This document shows positions 7,818-16,078 of a stretch of DNA of 64,000 nucleotides, piece by piece. The notes under the pieces are model-generated. The model searched no databases. It was given only the letters and a program-made list of their open reading frames with translations, and had not been told where the DNA came from. Position 1 is the first letter of the stretch; every line of letters starts with the position of its first letter. The stretch comes from Pseudorhodoferax sp. Leaf267 (lineage in GTDB: Bacteria > Pseudomonadota > Gammaproteobacteria > Burkholderiales > Burkholderiaceae_C), in the NCBI RefSeq assembly GCF_001422405.1, contig NZ_LMMV01000001.1:1259817-1323816 (forward strand). The letters run 5' to 3'. The position numbers were made by a program, and so were the translations under genes.

Positions 7818-10274
7818 ATCGTGCAGCGCCTCCACGGGCCGCGCTGCCCAGAGCCGGTCCAGGTCGATGACGGCATCGGCCACCGCGACCAGTTCGGGCG
7901 TCTGCGTCACGAAGTACTCGCGGCTATAGCCACCCAGCCGCAGCACCGCACGCTTCATGGCCATGAACATGCGCTTGCGCTCCGGATCAAGCGCGCCGTC
8001 CGCCTCGTCCGAGAACAAGGTGTCGTACCCGCGCCCCGTGTGCTGGGCCAGGTAAAGCGCGACGGCACGCACCAGGCAGGCCTCGATCCAGGTGCGCTCG
8101 CCGCCGCTCATGAGACCCAGTGGCTTGGGCTCACCGCTGTCACCGTCATGCACAAGGATCTCGAAGCCCTCGCGCAGTTCGCCCTTGCCGGACATGCATT
8201 GCGTTTGCAGCACGACCGTGAAGCGCGGGCCGTGGCTGGCCAGCAGCAGCTCATTCGTCAGATGGGCCAGCGTGGGACCGACATCGTCGATCGCCAGCGC
8301 AATCAGGCCGTCGTGGCCCAGACAGCGCGCCAGCAGGGTCCAGTCGCCGAGTGCGCGTTCGACGCTGGCCGCATGGGCTTTGATGGCCGCCAGCCGCTGG
8401 GACTGTGCCGCGTGCTGCGCCTGCAAGCCATCGACCGCCTGCCGCTCACGCGTGGCGGCCACCAGCGCCTGCTGCGCCGTCAGTTGAGCGGTCCGTGCGC
8501 GCGCCACGGCCGCTGCGGCCTGCGCGAGCGCCGATCCATCGGGGGCCGGCGGCAGCGCCGCCAACGCGGCTTCGCAGCGTGCCCGTGCGGTCGACAGCCG
8601 TGCACGGGCCTGCGCCGCCCTGGCGGCCACCGACCGACGCGCCTGCAGGATCTCGCTGCGCTCGGCCAGGTCCTCCGCGGTCCAGTCGGCCGCCTGATCC
8701 GGCGTGGGCAGCGCTGCCAGGTCCAGCGCCAGATCCGCCAGTGCGGAGCGCGCCTGGTCGCAGGCCGGGCCTTGCGCCGCGAGCTCCCGCAGCGCGACGA
8801 CACGGTCGCCCGCACGCCGCGCGGCCTGTTCGGCCACCACTAGCGCCTGAGGCGCGCGCGCAAGATCGTACAGGCGCTGCAGCGTCCGGCGCCTGTCCTG
8901 CAGCACCTGGCGCCGCTCCCGCGCGCAGCGGTCTACAACGGCCTGCGCATCGGGCACCAGGCGTCGTGCCGCGTGGGCATCGCCGAGCAGGCCGCAGCGG
9001 TGCTGCAGGTCGGTCCCGACGCACGGGACGGTAGTAACCAGGCCAGCGCGGTGGGTCAGCTCCTGCACCCAGAGCACCGCCTTGCCGGCCTCGCGTTCGA
9101 TGGCGGCCAGCCGCTGGTCCTCCCGCTGCTGGGCCGTCTCGGCCTCGCGCAACGCCGCCACCCCGTCCGCGGCCGCCTGCGCCCTCGCCTGCCGCAAGGC
9201 CAGGCTCCGGCGCGCCAGCGGCAACCGGTGCAGCGCATGCCGAACCGATCCTTCTTGCGCCAGGGTCTGCATCCAGCCCTGCTGAGCACGCAACAAGGTG
9301 TCCCGCCGCTGCGCCACCTGCGCCCCGCGCGTCTGCACGCGTTGCCGCAGGCGCTCCAGGCTCCGCAGCGCAGCCGTGTCCTGCGTCTGGAAATCCTGCG
9401 CGGTGGTCCGGGCCTGTTCCTGCAGCGCCCGCAGCTCCAGCGCCAACCGGGCGCGCTGCGGCGACACGGCCTGCTGCTGCGCGTGTTCGGCCGTGCACCG
9501 CGCGTGCGCCGCCACGGCGGCCTCGAGGTCGGCGGTCGCCAGCTGCAGCACGCTTGCAGCCCGCTCCTGGCGCATGGACGCACCGCCCAGGCGCTGCAGT
9601 TCGGCCGCCACCTGCGCGCAGGCCAGTTCGAGTTCGGCACCGCCCTGCCGCACGCCGGCCAGGCCGCCCTTGAGCAGGCGCACGGTGTCCCCCGCCTGCG
9701 CGCCCATGGCCAGGATCTGGTCCTGCCCGAGCAGGTCGGCCAGCAAGCCCTTGATCTCGGCGTTGCGGTAGCTGCTGAGCGGGCGACGGCCCTGCGCCGC
9801 GAAAACCGAAGTGAAGAAGGTGTCCGCGCTGCCGCACAGGCGTTCGACGCACCCGTTGTACGTTTCCAGTCGTCCGTCGGAGCGCAGGCCATCGTCGAGC
9901 ACCACCGGTCGCCAGTGTCCATCGTCGTCGAGCCGGTGCAGAAAGGCCTCGGTCCGCCGGCGACCGTTGAGCCGTACCACGATCTGCGACCGGTAGCGCT
10001 GGCCGGCATGGGCCCAGACCAGGTCCTTGACGCTTTCGGGCAGGAAGACATGGTCGTAATAGCTGAAGCCGCCCGTCCCGCTGCCGCGGCTGGCCAGCAG
10101 GCAGTACGGCGTGAGGTTGTCCATGACGGTGGTCTTGCCGCTGCCGTTGCGGCCCGTGATGGCGACCAGCGCTGCATCGCCGGCCAAGGCCTGCAGGTCC
10201 AGGCGGAGTTCATCCAGCCCCAGGCCGTCGCGGATCCCACGGAAGCCAGTGAGCGTGAGGTGCAAGGGTTGCAT
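7812..10274 (-). CDS. SbcC/Rad50-like AAA ATPase of the ICE
   Basis: The 820-residue protein starts MQPLHLTLTGFRGIRDGLG and has a Walker A motif GRNGSGKTT near residue 42. A long coiled-coil middle (about 180-680) is full of Ala, Arg, Gln and Glu, and near residue 420 has two cysteines (PCVGTDLQHRCGLL) at the place of the SbcC apex. The C-terminus has the ABC signature LMSGGERTW and a Walker B TLFSDEAD. It is shorter than chromosomal SbcC (about 1,050 residues). A metallophosphoesterase of SbcD type lies two genes upstream in the same minus-strand operon, so the two should form a nuclease complex acting on DNA ends or hairpins. A role in processing or protecting transferred DNA is inferred. 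Confidence 0.85.
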   Translation of the reverse strand: MQPLHLTLTGFRGIRDGLGLDELRLDLQALAGDAALVAITGRNGSGKTTVMDNLTPYCLLASRGSGTGGFSYYDHVFLPESVKDLVWAHAGQRYRSQIVVRLNGRRRTEAFLHRLDDDGHWRPVVLDDGLRSDGRLETYNGCVERLCGSADTFFTSVFAAQGRRPLSSYRNAEIKGLLADLLGQDQILAMGAQAGDTVRLLKGGLAGVRQGGAELELACAQVAAELQRLGGASMRQERAASVLQLATADLEAAVAAHARCTAEHAQQQAVSPQRARLALELRALQEQARTTAQDFQTQDTAALRSLERLRQRVQTRGAQVAQRRDTLLRAQQGWMQTLAQEGSVRHALHRLPLARRSLALRQARAQAAADGVAALREAETAQQREDQRLAAIEREAGKAVLWVQELTHRAGLVTTVPCVGTDLQHRCGLLGDAHAARRLVPDAQAVVDRCARERRQVLQDRRRTLQRLYDLARAPQALVVAEQAARRAGDRVVALRELAAQGPACDQARSALADLALDLAALPTPDQAADWTAEDLAERSEILQARRSVAARAAQARARLSTARARCEAALAALPPAPDGSALAQAAAAVARARTAQLTAQQALVAATRERQAVDGLQAQHAAQSQRLAAIKAHAASVERALGDWTLLARCLGHDGLIALAIDDVGPTLAHLTNELLLASHGPRFTVVLQTQCMSGKGELREGFEILVHDGDSGEPKPLGLMSGGERTWIEACLVRAVALYLAQHTGRGYDTLFSDEADGALDPERKRMFMAMKRAVLRLGGYSREYFVTQTPELVAVADAVIDLDRLWAARPVEALHDA

Positions 10275-10352
10275 GCGAGGCCCTCCCGGGACACCGGTCC
10301 CGATGCCCCCAGCATGCCGGTGCCTGGACGCGCTGCAAGCCGCGGCTGGATC

Positions 10353-10586
10353 TCAGCGCGGCGACCAGAATGCCCACCAGCGCGGGCGGCTTTGCCGCGA
10401 CTCCAGCGGCCGCAGGTCCAGCGTGCGGTGGTCGCGTACCGGGACGGCACCGCGACGGCGGCGCAGTTCGGCCTCGCACAAATGGGCCTGGCCGCGCGCC
10501 TCGCGCACGCCGCGCAGCGCCTCGGCCCGCCAGGATGCGGCGAGCCGTTCGAGCTCGACCTCGGACAGGTTCAGGAGTTCCTCCAT
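10353..10586 (-). CDS. Small helical protein between the SbcC-like and SbcD-like genes
   Basis: The 77-residue product starts MEELLNLSEVELERLAASWRAEALRGVREA and is almost wholly a charged amphipathic helix, ending in a Trp-rich basic tail (RPRWWAFWSPR). The start is supported by AGGAACAAG upstream on the minus strand. Position between the two complex subunits suggests a cofactor or a linker of their stoichiometry, but no family is recognised. Confidence 0.55.
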   Translation of the reverse strand: MEELLNLSEVELERLAASWRAEALRGVREARGQAHLCEAELRRRRGAVPVRDHRTLDLRPLESRQSRPRWWAFWSPR

Positions 10587-10729
10587 GGTGCGATTCTGCC
10601 CAAGGAACAAGGACAGGGCACTCCGGCGGGTGGAGACGCGGCGGGCGTCGCGCAGCGCGGCGGCGGGGCGCACGATGGCCCCGCTGGCCTTCGGCTCACC
10701 AAACCAGGTGAGCCCCCATCGATCGCCCC

Positions 10730-12013
10730 TCAAACCGCCGCAGCCAGCGCCTCGGGCGGCAGCTCGGCCCAGTCGGGCCGCAAAGCCGCCGGTGGCAGCG
10801 CCAGCGCCCGTGCGGCGGTGTCGTCGGGAGGGCTGGCGGCCAGTTCCGCCAGGCACGCCAGCAACGGGTCGGGGTCCACCTGCACGGTGCGCGCCCAGGC
10901 CTGGACCTTGTCGGCCAGGCTGGGCAGCTGCGCAATGCCGGGCGCGCGGGCGCGGGCCAGCGGCACGATGCGGCCCTCCAGCTGCACATCGGTGGCGCCC
11001 GCCAGGATGCGCAGCATGGCGGCACGGTCGACGGCACAGCGCTCTTCGTCGGCGATGGTCCAGCGCACGCGGACGCTGGCGCCCGCCACGGCCTCGCGCG
11101 CGGCCGCCAGACGCAACGCGTCCAGGTCCGGCCGGCCCGCGAACACGATGTCGACGGTGAGCCGTGCCGGAGTGGGCACGAGCCGGCAATCGGCGCGGTG
11201 GGCCTCGACCTGCCAGAGCAAGAAGCCCTTGTCGCCCTCCTCGCCATGGTGAAAGCGACCGATCGAGCCGGCGTACGCGATGCACTGCGTGCCGCAGGCG
11301 TCGTGCTGCCGCCAGGCCTGGTGGCGGTGGATGTGGCCGAGCAGGAAGGCCTGCGCCTCGGCCGCGAACAGCGCACCCGTCGTGAACTCGTGGTCGAAGC
11401 CGGCCGTGGGCACGCCGTGCTCGCTGAGGCAGCCGAACACCGTGCCGTGCGACACGCCGATCGTCGGTAGCCCGCGCGCACGCGCGGCACGGTGGCTTGG
11501 CGCAAAGCCGGCCAGCAGCGTGGCCAGCTGGTCGCCCAGTTCGGCGCCGGCCTGGGCGGCGCCCACGGCCGCCGCGACCGTGGCCTTGTTGACCGTGGGC
11601 ACGCAGCAGAACACGGCCGCTGCGTCCGCCGGCAGCACGTCGAAGCACCAGGCGGCCGAGGCTGTCCAATGGCCGGCCTGGGTCAGCGCCAGCTGCTGGA
11701 TCCGGTCGGCGACATGGATGGGATGGCGCCCGCCTAGCGTTCGCAGCACGTCGAGCGCGCCCGGTGGCTCGTGCGCATAGGTGCCCTGCAGCACCAACAC
11801 CGGACAGTGATCCGCCAACCGGCGCAGCTGCGTCAGCAGCCGGGCCGCGGCGGGTGAATGCAGCGCCAGGGCATGGTCGGTGGCGTCGCCGGACAGCACG
11901 GCGGCATCGACGCCCAGCGCGCCGATCCGGTCGACCGCGTGGGCCAGGCAGCGGTCGGCTTCCTCCAGCGTGCGCGTGCCATAGTGCAGATCGGACAGGT
12001 GGGCGATGCGCAT
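10730..12013 (-). CDS. SbcD-like metallophosphoesterase
   Basis: The 427-residue protein begins with motif I MRIAHLSDLHYG, then motif II SGDATDH, a histidine motif GVSHGT and motif V LLGHIHRH, giving most of the dinuclear metal site of calcineurin-like phosphoesterases. Motif III, normally GNHD/E, reads LQGTYAHEPPG, so the key Asn-His-Asp arrangement is altered. I have seen similar GTYSHEP-type variants in SbcD-like proteins of mobile elements, so it may be a lineage feature. The C-terminal 170 residues look like the capping and SbcC-binding region. It lies 18 bases downstream of the recombination directionality factor gene and upstream of the SbcC-like gene in one operon. Confidence 0.82.
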   Translation of the reverse strand: MRIAHLSDLHYGTRTLEEADRCLAHAVDRIGALGVDAAVLSGDATDHALALHSPAAARLLTQLRRLADHCPVLVLQGTYAHEPPGALDVLRTLGGRHPIHVADRIQQLALTQAGHWTASAAWCFDVLPADAAAVFCCVPTVNKATVAAAVGAAQAGAELGDQLATLLAGFAPSHRAARARGLPTIGVSHGTVFGCLSEHGVPTAGFDHEFTTGALFAAEAQAFLLGHIHRHQAWRQHDACGTQCIAYAGSIGRFHHGEEGDKGFLLWQVEAHRADCRLVPTPARLTVDIVFAGRPDLDALRLAAAREAVAGASVRVRWTIADEERCAVDRAAMLRILAGATDVQLEGRIVPLARARAPGIAQLPSLADKVQAWARTVQVDPDPLLACLAELAASPPDDTAARALALPPAALRPDWAELPPEALAAAV

Positions 12014-12031
12014 GGTCGGTCTCCGGCCGCG

Positions 12032-13180
12032 TCAACCGGCGAGGGCCGCAGCGACCTTGTCGCCATAGCCGCTGGGGTCATGGCGGTGCCGTTCCAGCTC
12101 GCCCCAGGCCTGCGCGCGCACGGCCACCTGGCGCTGCCAGCCGGTCCCGAAACGCCGCGCCACGTAGCGCAGGTAGTCCTCGGCCGCCAGGCCCATCGCC
12201 CCCGCGCGTTGCACCAGCTGGGCCACGGTCGGCGAGGACGCCGCGCCGGCCGGGACCGCTCCGTCTTGCGCATCGGTCTCGCGTTCGGCCGGCTCGACAG
12301 CGCTGCAGCCCTCCAGCGCCGCTGCTGCCCCGGTGGCCTGCCGCAGCGCCGTGGCCTCGTCCTCGCGCTCGCGCAACAGGGCCGTCACGTCCACGGGCGC
12401 CTCCAGCTCGATGATCCACTGCGGCACCCGGACCGAACGCCCCTGCTCGTCCAGATGCGCGACGTCCTGCAGCACCTTGGTCAGGTTGAAACAGCTGCGC
12501 TCGCGCCCGAGGAAGCCCGAGATCCGGCCACCGCGCAGCTGGGCCACGGCCTGAAAGCGCTGGATGGCGCGGCTCATCGCGTAGAAGCTGTTGGTCGGCA
12601 GCTCGATCGCGCAGATCGAGCGCACGCCCGGCACGAAGAACACGAAGCGGCCCGTCAGGTTGCATTGGCGATCCTGGTATTCCGGGCAGACCTCCGGATC
12701 GCAGAGCCCGCCGTTCTCCTCGCGCGGCACCGCCTTGCGTCCGCCAAAAACCCGGATGGTGCGCCGGCCGCTGCTGTCCAGCGGCACGGGCGCATGGCGC
12801 ATGCAGTGGCGCTGCTGCCCATCCGGGCCGTACTGGGACCAGTACCGCTTTTCGTGGGTGGTCCAGCAGGCCAGCTCGTGCGGCATGACGGTCGACCAGT
12901 GGTCCGAGGGAAACACCACAGGGAAACGGTAGAGCCGCCGCCCGTGCCCGCGGTCCTCGCCGTAGGCGTCGAGGATCTGCGCGGCGATCTCCGGGTTCGG
13001 GAAGTCCTGCGGCCGCACCGTGAACCACGGCACGTTGCGCGGCACCAGCGGGGACTTCAGCGCGGGCAAGGCCTGGGCCAGCGCGCGCTCGATCTGCTCG
13101 AACGACTGGCCCTCGGACACGCCCTGCCGGTAGATCGACTTCGCCTCGGCATGCTCGGCCGCCCGGCGCGTCAGCACCAT
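12032..13180 (-). CDS. Gp3-like recombination directionality factor / metal-binding protein
   Basis: The 382-residue protein shows the hallmarks of the large RDF-like family often annotated as hydrolase or metal-binding protein: NVPWFTVRPQDFPNPEIA near residue 50, FPSDHW and the Cys-rich CDPEVCPEYQDRQCNL (about residues 160-176). That last motif probably binds zinc. Family members related to phage phiC31/phiRv Gp3 control the direction of serine-integrase recombination; other members have no proven role. The ATG at 13180 falls inside the conserved KIRPGI region, so the real N-terminus is probably a little longer. Upstream codons stay in frame for about 27 residues but offer only non-ATG starts, and an ATG at 13263 lies in another frame. 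A divergent region of 440 bases separates it from the recombinase-like gene. Confidence 0.65.
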   Translation of the reverse strand: MVLTRRAAEHAEAKSIYRQGVSEGQSFEQIERALAQALPALKSPLVPRNVPWFTVRPQDFPNPEIAAQILDAYGEDRGHGRRLYRFPVVFPSDHWSTVMPHELACWTTHEKRYWSQYGPDGQQRHCMRHAPVPLDSSGRRTIRVFGGRKAVPREENGGLCDPEVCPEYQDRQCNLTGRFVFFVPGVRSICAIELPTNSFYAMSRAIQRFQAVAQLRGGRISGFLGRERSCFNLTKVLQDVAHLDEQGRSVRVPQWIIELEAPVDVTALLREREDEATALRQATGAAAALEGCSAVEPAERETDAQDGAVPAGAASSPTVAQLVQRAGAMGLAAEDYLRYVARRFGTGWQRQVAVRAQAWGELERHRHDPSGYGDKVAAALAG

Positions 13181-13524
13181 GATGCCGGGTCGGATCTTGC
13201 CGGCCGTGGGGATACGGAGCGGACCCTGGCCGAGCAGGCCCGCAGACGCCGGAACGCCGCCATGGACCTAAACGAGTGCACTGGACATGGTGGTTTCCAT
13301 CGGTGACACCGGCACATGCCGGCCCGACCATGCTCGCGCCGATCCCGCCGGCCTCAAGCGCCGCGGCGCTGCTGGTACCTGATGCCCGACGCGCGGCGCG
13401 CCGCCGGGTTGTGGCGAATTGCAACAGCCGTCCGCACAAGCCTCTGCGGCGGCGTTGTGCTGACGCTGCGCCTGCGGTCCGGGCATCCCGCCGGATGCTG
13501 CGCCGCCTCGGGGTCGATATCGCG

Positions 13525-13544
13525 CAAATCAAGGCCTGTTTTCG
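13525..13544 (+). promoter_or_regulatory. Weak copy of the CGAAAT/ATTTCG box
   Basis: GCAAATC-N8-TTTTCG lies 76 bases before the start of the recombinase-like gene. It resembles the stronger palindromes at 25919, 32983 and 59247 but has mismatches in the left arm, so it is only a candidate site. Confidence 0.3.
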
Positions 13545-13620
13545 CTCGCGCGGTCATCGGCTTTGGACCAGCATTCAGTTCCAGGCGCGCAACACAGGGC
13601 GTGCTGGAAGGAGTGACCCG

Positions 13621-14568
13621 ATGGACGATCAATTGCAAGGCGCCAGCGCGGCGCCAGGCACTATCAATGCGGGCACGGTGGACATGTTGCGCGCAGTCCT
13701 GGCGGACCAGACCTATGAAGCCGTCGCCACGGCACACGGCGTCAGCCGGACCGTGGTGGAGCGCCAGATCAAGGCCTTGGCGGCGCGGCTGGCCGACAGT
13801 GGCCGCGTCGAGGGCCTCAGCGTCGAGGCCTCCAGTTCGGTGCGCCGCCTGCGTCAGCACAGCGGAGCGTTGCTGCGCGCGCTGGACCTGCCAGGGCAGC
13901 TGGAACGCTGCGTGGAGCCGCGCGCGCCCTGCCTGTCGGACGACGACATCGCCGCCGGGGCCCACCGCATCCGCGCGCGCAGCCGCCAGCCGCTGGAGGA
14001 TGTGGCGCTGTACTACCTGCTGCTGTCCACGGGCGCGCGCCCGCTGGAGATCGCGCGTCTGCAGGTGCGGGACTATCTGCTCGCCGACGGCAGCGTGCGC
14101 AGGTTCTCGGAAATTCGTGGCGAGATCGCCATCACCGGCCGTGCCCGCCCCTTGGTGTTCGGCAGCGCGCGCCTGCGCGAGGCCCTGGACGCATACCTGG
14201 CCGACCGCTGGGGGCGCCAGCGCGGCGTGGGCGACGACGCCACGTTCCGCGGACTGGCACCCAACAGCCGCCTGTTCCTGTCCCCTTCCGGCTGCGGCTA
14301 CGCGATTACTGCCTACGGCGCCGAGGGCCAGCACCGCTACCAGTGCCGCGCCATCTGGGACCGCTACCGCACGCTGTTCCGCCACGCCGACCATCCGCAC
14401 CTGACCGCGCTGACCGCCCGCCAGACGCTCGCCGCGCGGCTCTACGCCCGCGGCGCGGACGAGGCCCAGATCGGCCTGCTGTTCGGCATCTCCGAGCGCC
14501 GCCATGTGCGCGAGCAGTTCCCGCGGCGCGTGCCGACCCTGGCCGTCCTGATGCAGGACCTGGTGTAG
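13621..14568 (+). CDS. Tyrosine-recombinase-like protein without a visible catalytic tyrosine
   Basis: The 315-residue protein has an N-terminal helix-turn-helix-like segment (YEAVATAHGVSRTVVERQIKAL, about residues 32-53) and a C-terminal domain with the recombinase fold. The first catalytic Arg lies in LLSTGARPLEIARLQ. The second box reads LTALTARQTLAARLYARGADEAQIGLLFG where active enzymes have HxxR...LGH. After it I see no Tyr in the expected place; the end is REQFPRRVPTLAVLMQDLV. It is usually annotated as a site-specific integrase in related elements, but as written it lacks the nucleophile and the box II His. It may therefore be a DNA-binding factor rather than the integrase of this ICE. 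It starts after AAGGAGTGACCCG and runs into a DUF1173 gene 7 bases on. Confidence 0.7.
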   Translation: MDDQLQGASAAPGTINAGTVDMLRAVLADQTYEAVATAHGVSRTVVERQIKALAARLADSGRVEGLSVEASSSVRRLRQHSGALLRALDLPGQLERCVEPRAPCLSDDDIAAGAHRIRARSRQPLEDVALYYLLLSTGARPLEIARLQVRDYLLADGSVRRFSEIRGEIAITGRARPLVFGSARLREALDAYLADRWGRQRGVGDDATFRGLAPNSRLFLSPSGCGYAITAYGAEGQHRYQCRAIWDRYRTLFRHADHPHLTALTARQTLAARLYARGADEAQIGLLFGISERRHVREQFPRRVPTLAVLMQDLV

Positions 14569-14575
14569 GTGGAAC

Positions 14576-15841
14576 GTGGACATCGAAGTCGACGGCCCGG
14601 CCGAGGCACAGCGCTTCCAACTGCGCGCGGGGCTGTGGCAGGCCAACGATGCCGCGCTGCAGCAGGCGCTGGCACGCGCCCACGCGGCTGGAGAACGGCC
14701 GCGGTGTCTGTGCATGGCCGGCGGGGTCGAGATGTACATCGCGCGGCACGAACGCTTCCTCGTCAAGCGCATGCCGCAGACCGGCGATCAGCACCATCCC
14801 GCCTGTCCGTCCTACGCGCCGGATGGCGCCTGTTCGGGCCTGGGGCGCCTGGTCGGCGATGCCGTACTGGACACAGGCCCCGACCGGGTGGCCCTGCGTG
14901 TGGACTTTCCCTGGGCACGCCTGGCCGGGCGCGGCAGTCCGCCGGGCGCTCGGGGCGAACCTGGCGATGTCGCGAGCCCGCGCCATCGGATGTCGCTACG
15001 CGCAGTCCTGCACTACCTGTTGGAGCGCGCGGGCTTCAACCGCTGGACGCCGGCCATGGCCGGCAAGCGCAACCAGGCCGTACTGCGCAAGTACCTGATG
15101 GAAGCGGCCGCGGGGGTCACGGTCAACGGCAGCGAGCTGGCCGAACGGCTGTACGTGCCGGAGCCCTTCGACGAGCGGCGCAAGGAGGCGCAGGCGGCGC
15201 AGCGGCGCGAATGCCTCGCCATCACGCGGCCAGAGGAAGGTCGTTCGCCGATGGTGCTGGTGATCGGTGATCTCAAGCGCGCCGAGCCGGGCGACCTCTA
15301 CCACCGTCTCTGGATCCGGCACATGCCCGACACGCCGCTGCTGCTCGCGCCCCAGGGATGGGGCAGGCTCGTGCGCGCCTACCGCCCACTGCTGGAAGCC
15401 CACGATGCCCAGTCGGACCAACGCCTGCGCTTGCTCGTGGCCGCGCTGGTGCGCTGCCGCCGTCCGTTTGCCTTCGAAGTCGACACGGCCAGCCTGATGC
15501 TCGCCAGCCGCGACTGGATCCCGTTGGAAGGCCTGCATGAACTGCCGCTGGTCGAGGCCCTGATCGCGCAGCAACGGCGCTTCTTCAAGCCGTTGCGTTA
15601 CGACGCGAGCGCAGCCCTTTTCGCGAATGCGCTGTTGCTCGATGCAGGGCCCGCACCGGTGCCGCTCCACTTGAACGGCGACTTCCTGCAAGACACGGAC
15701 CGCGCGCTGAAGATGAAATCCATGCAGTCCGCGGACTCCAATCTGTGGTCCTGGAATAGTTGCGGACGGGTCCCGGATCTGCCACCGAGATCAACGTCGG
15801 CTAAGGCCACTACGGCCTCACCCAGGTTTAACCACTACTGA
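14576..15841 (+). CDS. DUF1173 family ICE protein
   Basis: The 421-residue protein starts at a GTG and shows DUF1173 features in order: PRCLCMAGGVEMYIARHERFLVKRMP (about residues 42-67), HHPACPSYAP with possible zinc-binding Cys/His, LLERAGFNRWTPAM near residue 150, a MVLVIGDLKR strand and SRDWIPLE in the C-terminal third. The family is restricted to conjugative elements and plasmids, and its function is unknown. The C-terminal tail after LWSWN (about 25 residues) looks unlike the rest, and defence genes follow directly. The original end may therefore have been replaced when that cargo inserted. Confidence 0.7.
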   Translation: MDIEVDGPAEAQRFQLRAGLWQANDAALQQALARAHAAGERPRCLCMAGGVEMYIARHERFLVKRMPQTGDQHHPACPSYAPDGACSGLGRLVGDAVLDTGPDRVALRVDFPWARLAGRGSPPGARGEPGDVASPRHRMSLRAVLHYLLERAGFNRWTPAMAGKRNQAVLRKYLMEAAAGVTVNGSELAERLYVPEPFDERRKEAQAAQRRECLAITRPEEGRSPMVLVIGDLKRAEPGDLYHRLWIRHMPDTPLLLAPQGWGRLVRAYRPLLEAHDAQSDQRLRLLVAALVRCRRPFAFEVDTASLMLASRDWIPLEGLHELPLVEALIAQQRRFFKPLRYDASAALFANALLLDAGPAPVPLHLNGDFLQDTDRALKMKSMQSADSNLWSWNSCGRVPDLPPRSTSAKATTASPRFNHY

Positions 15842-16078
15842 GCTGCCAAATGCGAAGGCATGACGCTACCTATGGGCGGTCCAGCGCGGCTGTGATCTCC
15901 ACGAAGCGCGTGCAGTGCGCCATCCTTGGTGCGCCTGGCCATGGAAGCTGTGGGTGGCTGGACGTGTGGGCTTTTCGACTGGCTGGCGATGCTGCGACAC
16001 GGCCTTGGCGCCTGCCGGCTGCATGCTCGCAGGCGGCATGCAATAGCCGTTGGCGGCTCGCGGGCAGTTCATAGGTCG

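Noticed and set aside
8973-11252. Very long + strand open frame opposite the SbcC/SbcD-like genes
   Set aside because: Composition is that of the complementary strand of coiled-coil coding DNA; the minus-strand genes have clear catalytic motifs.
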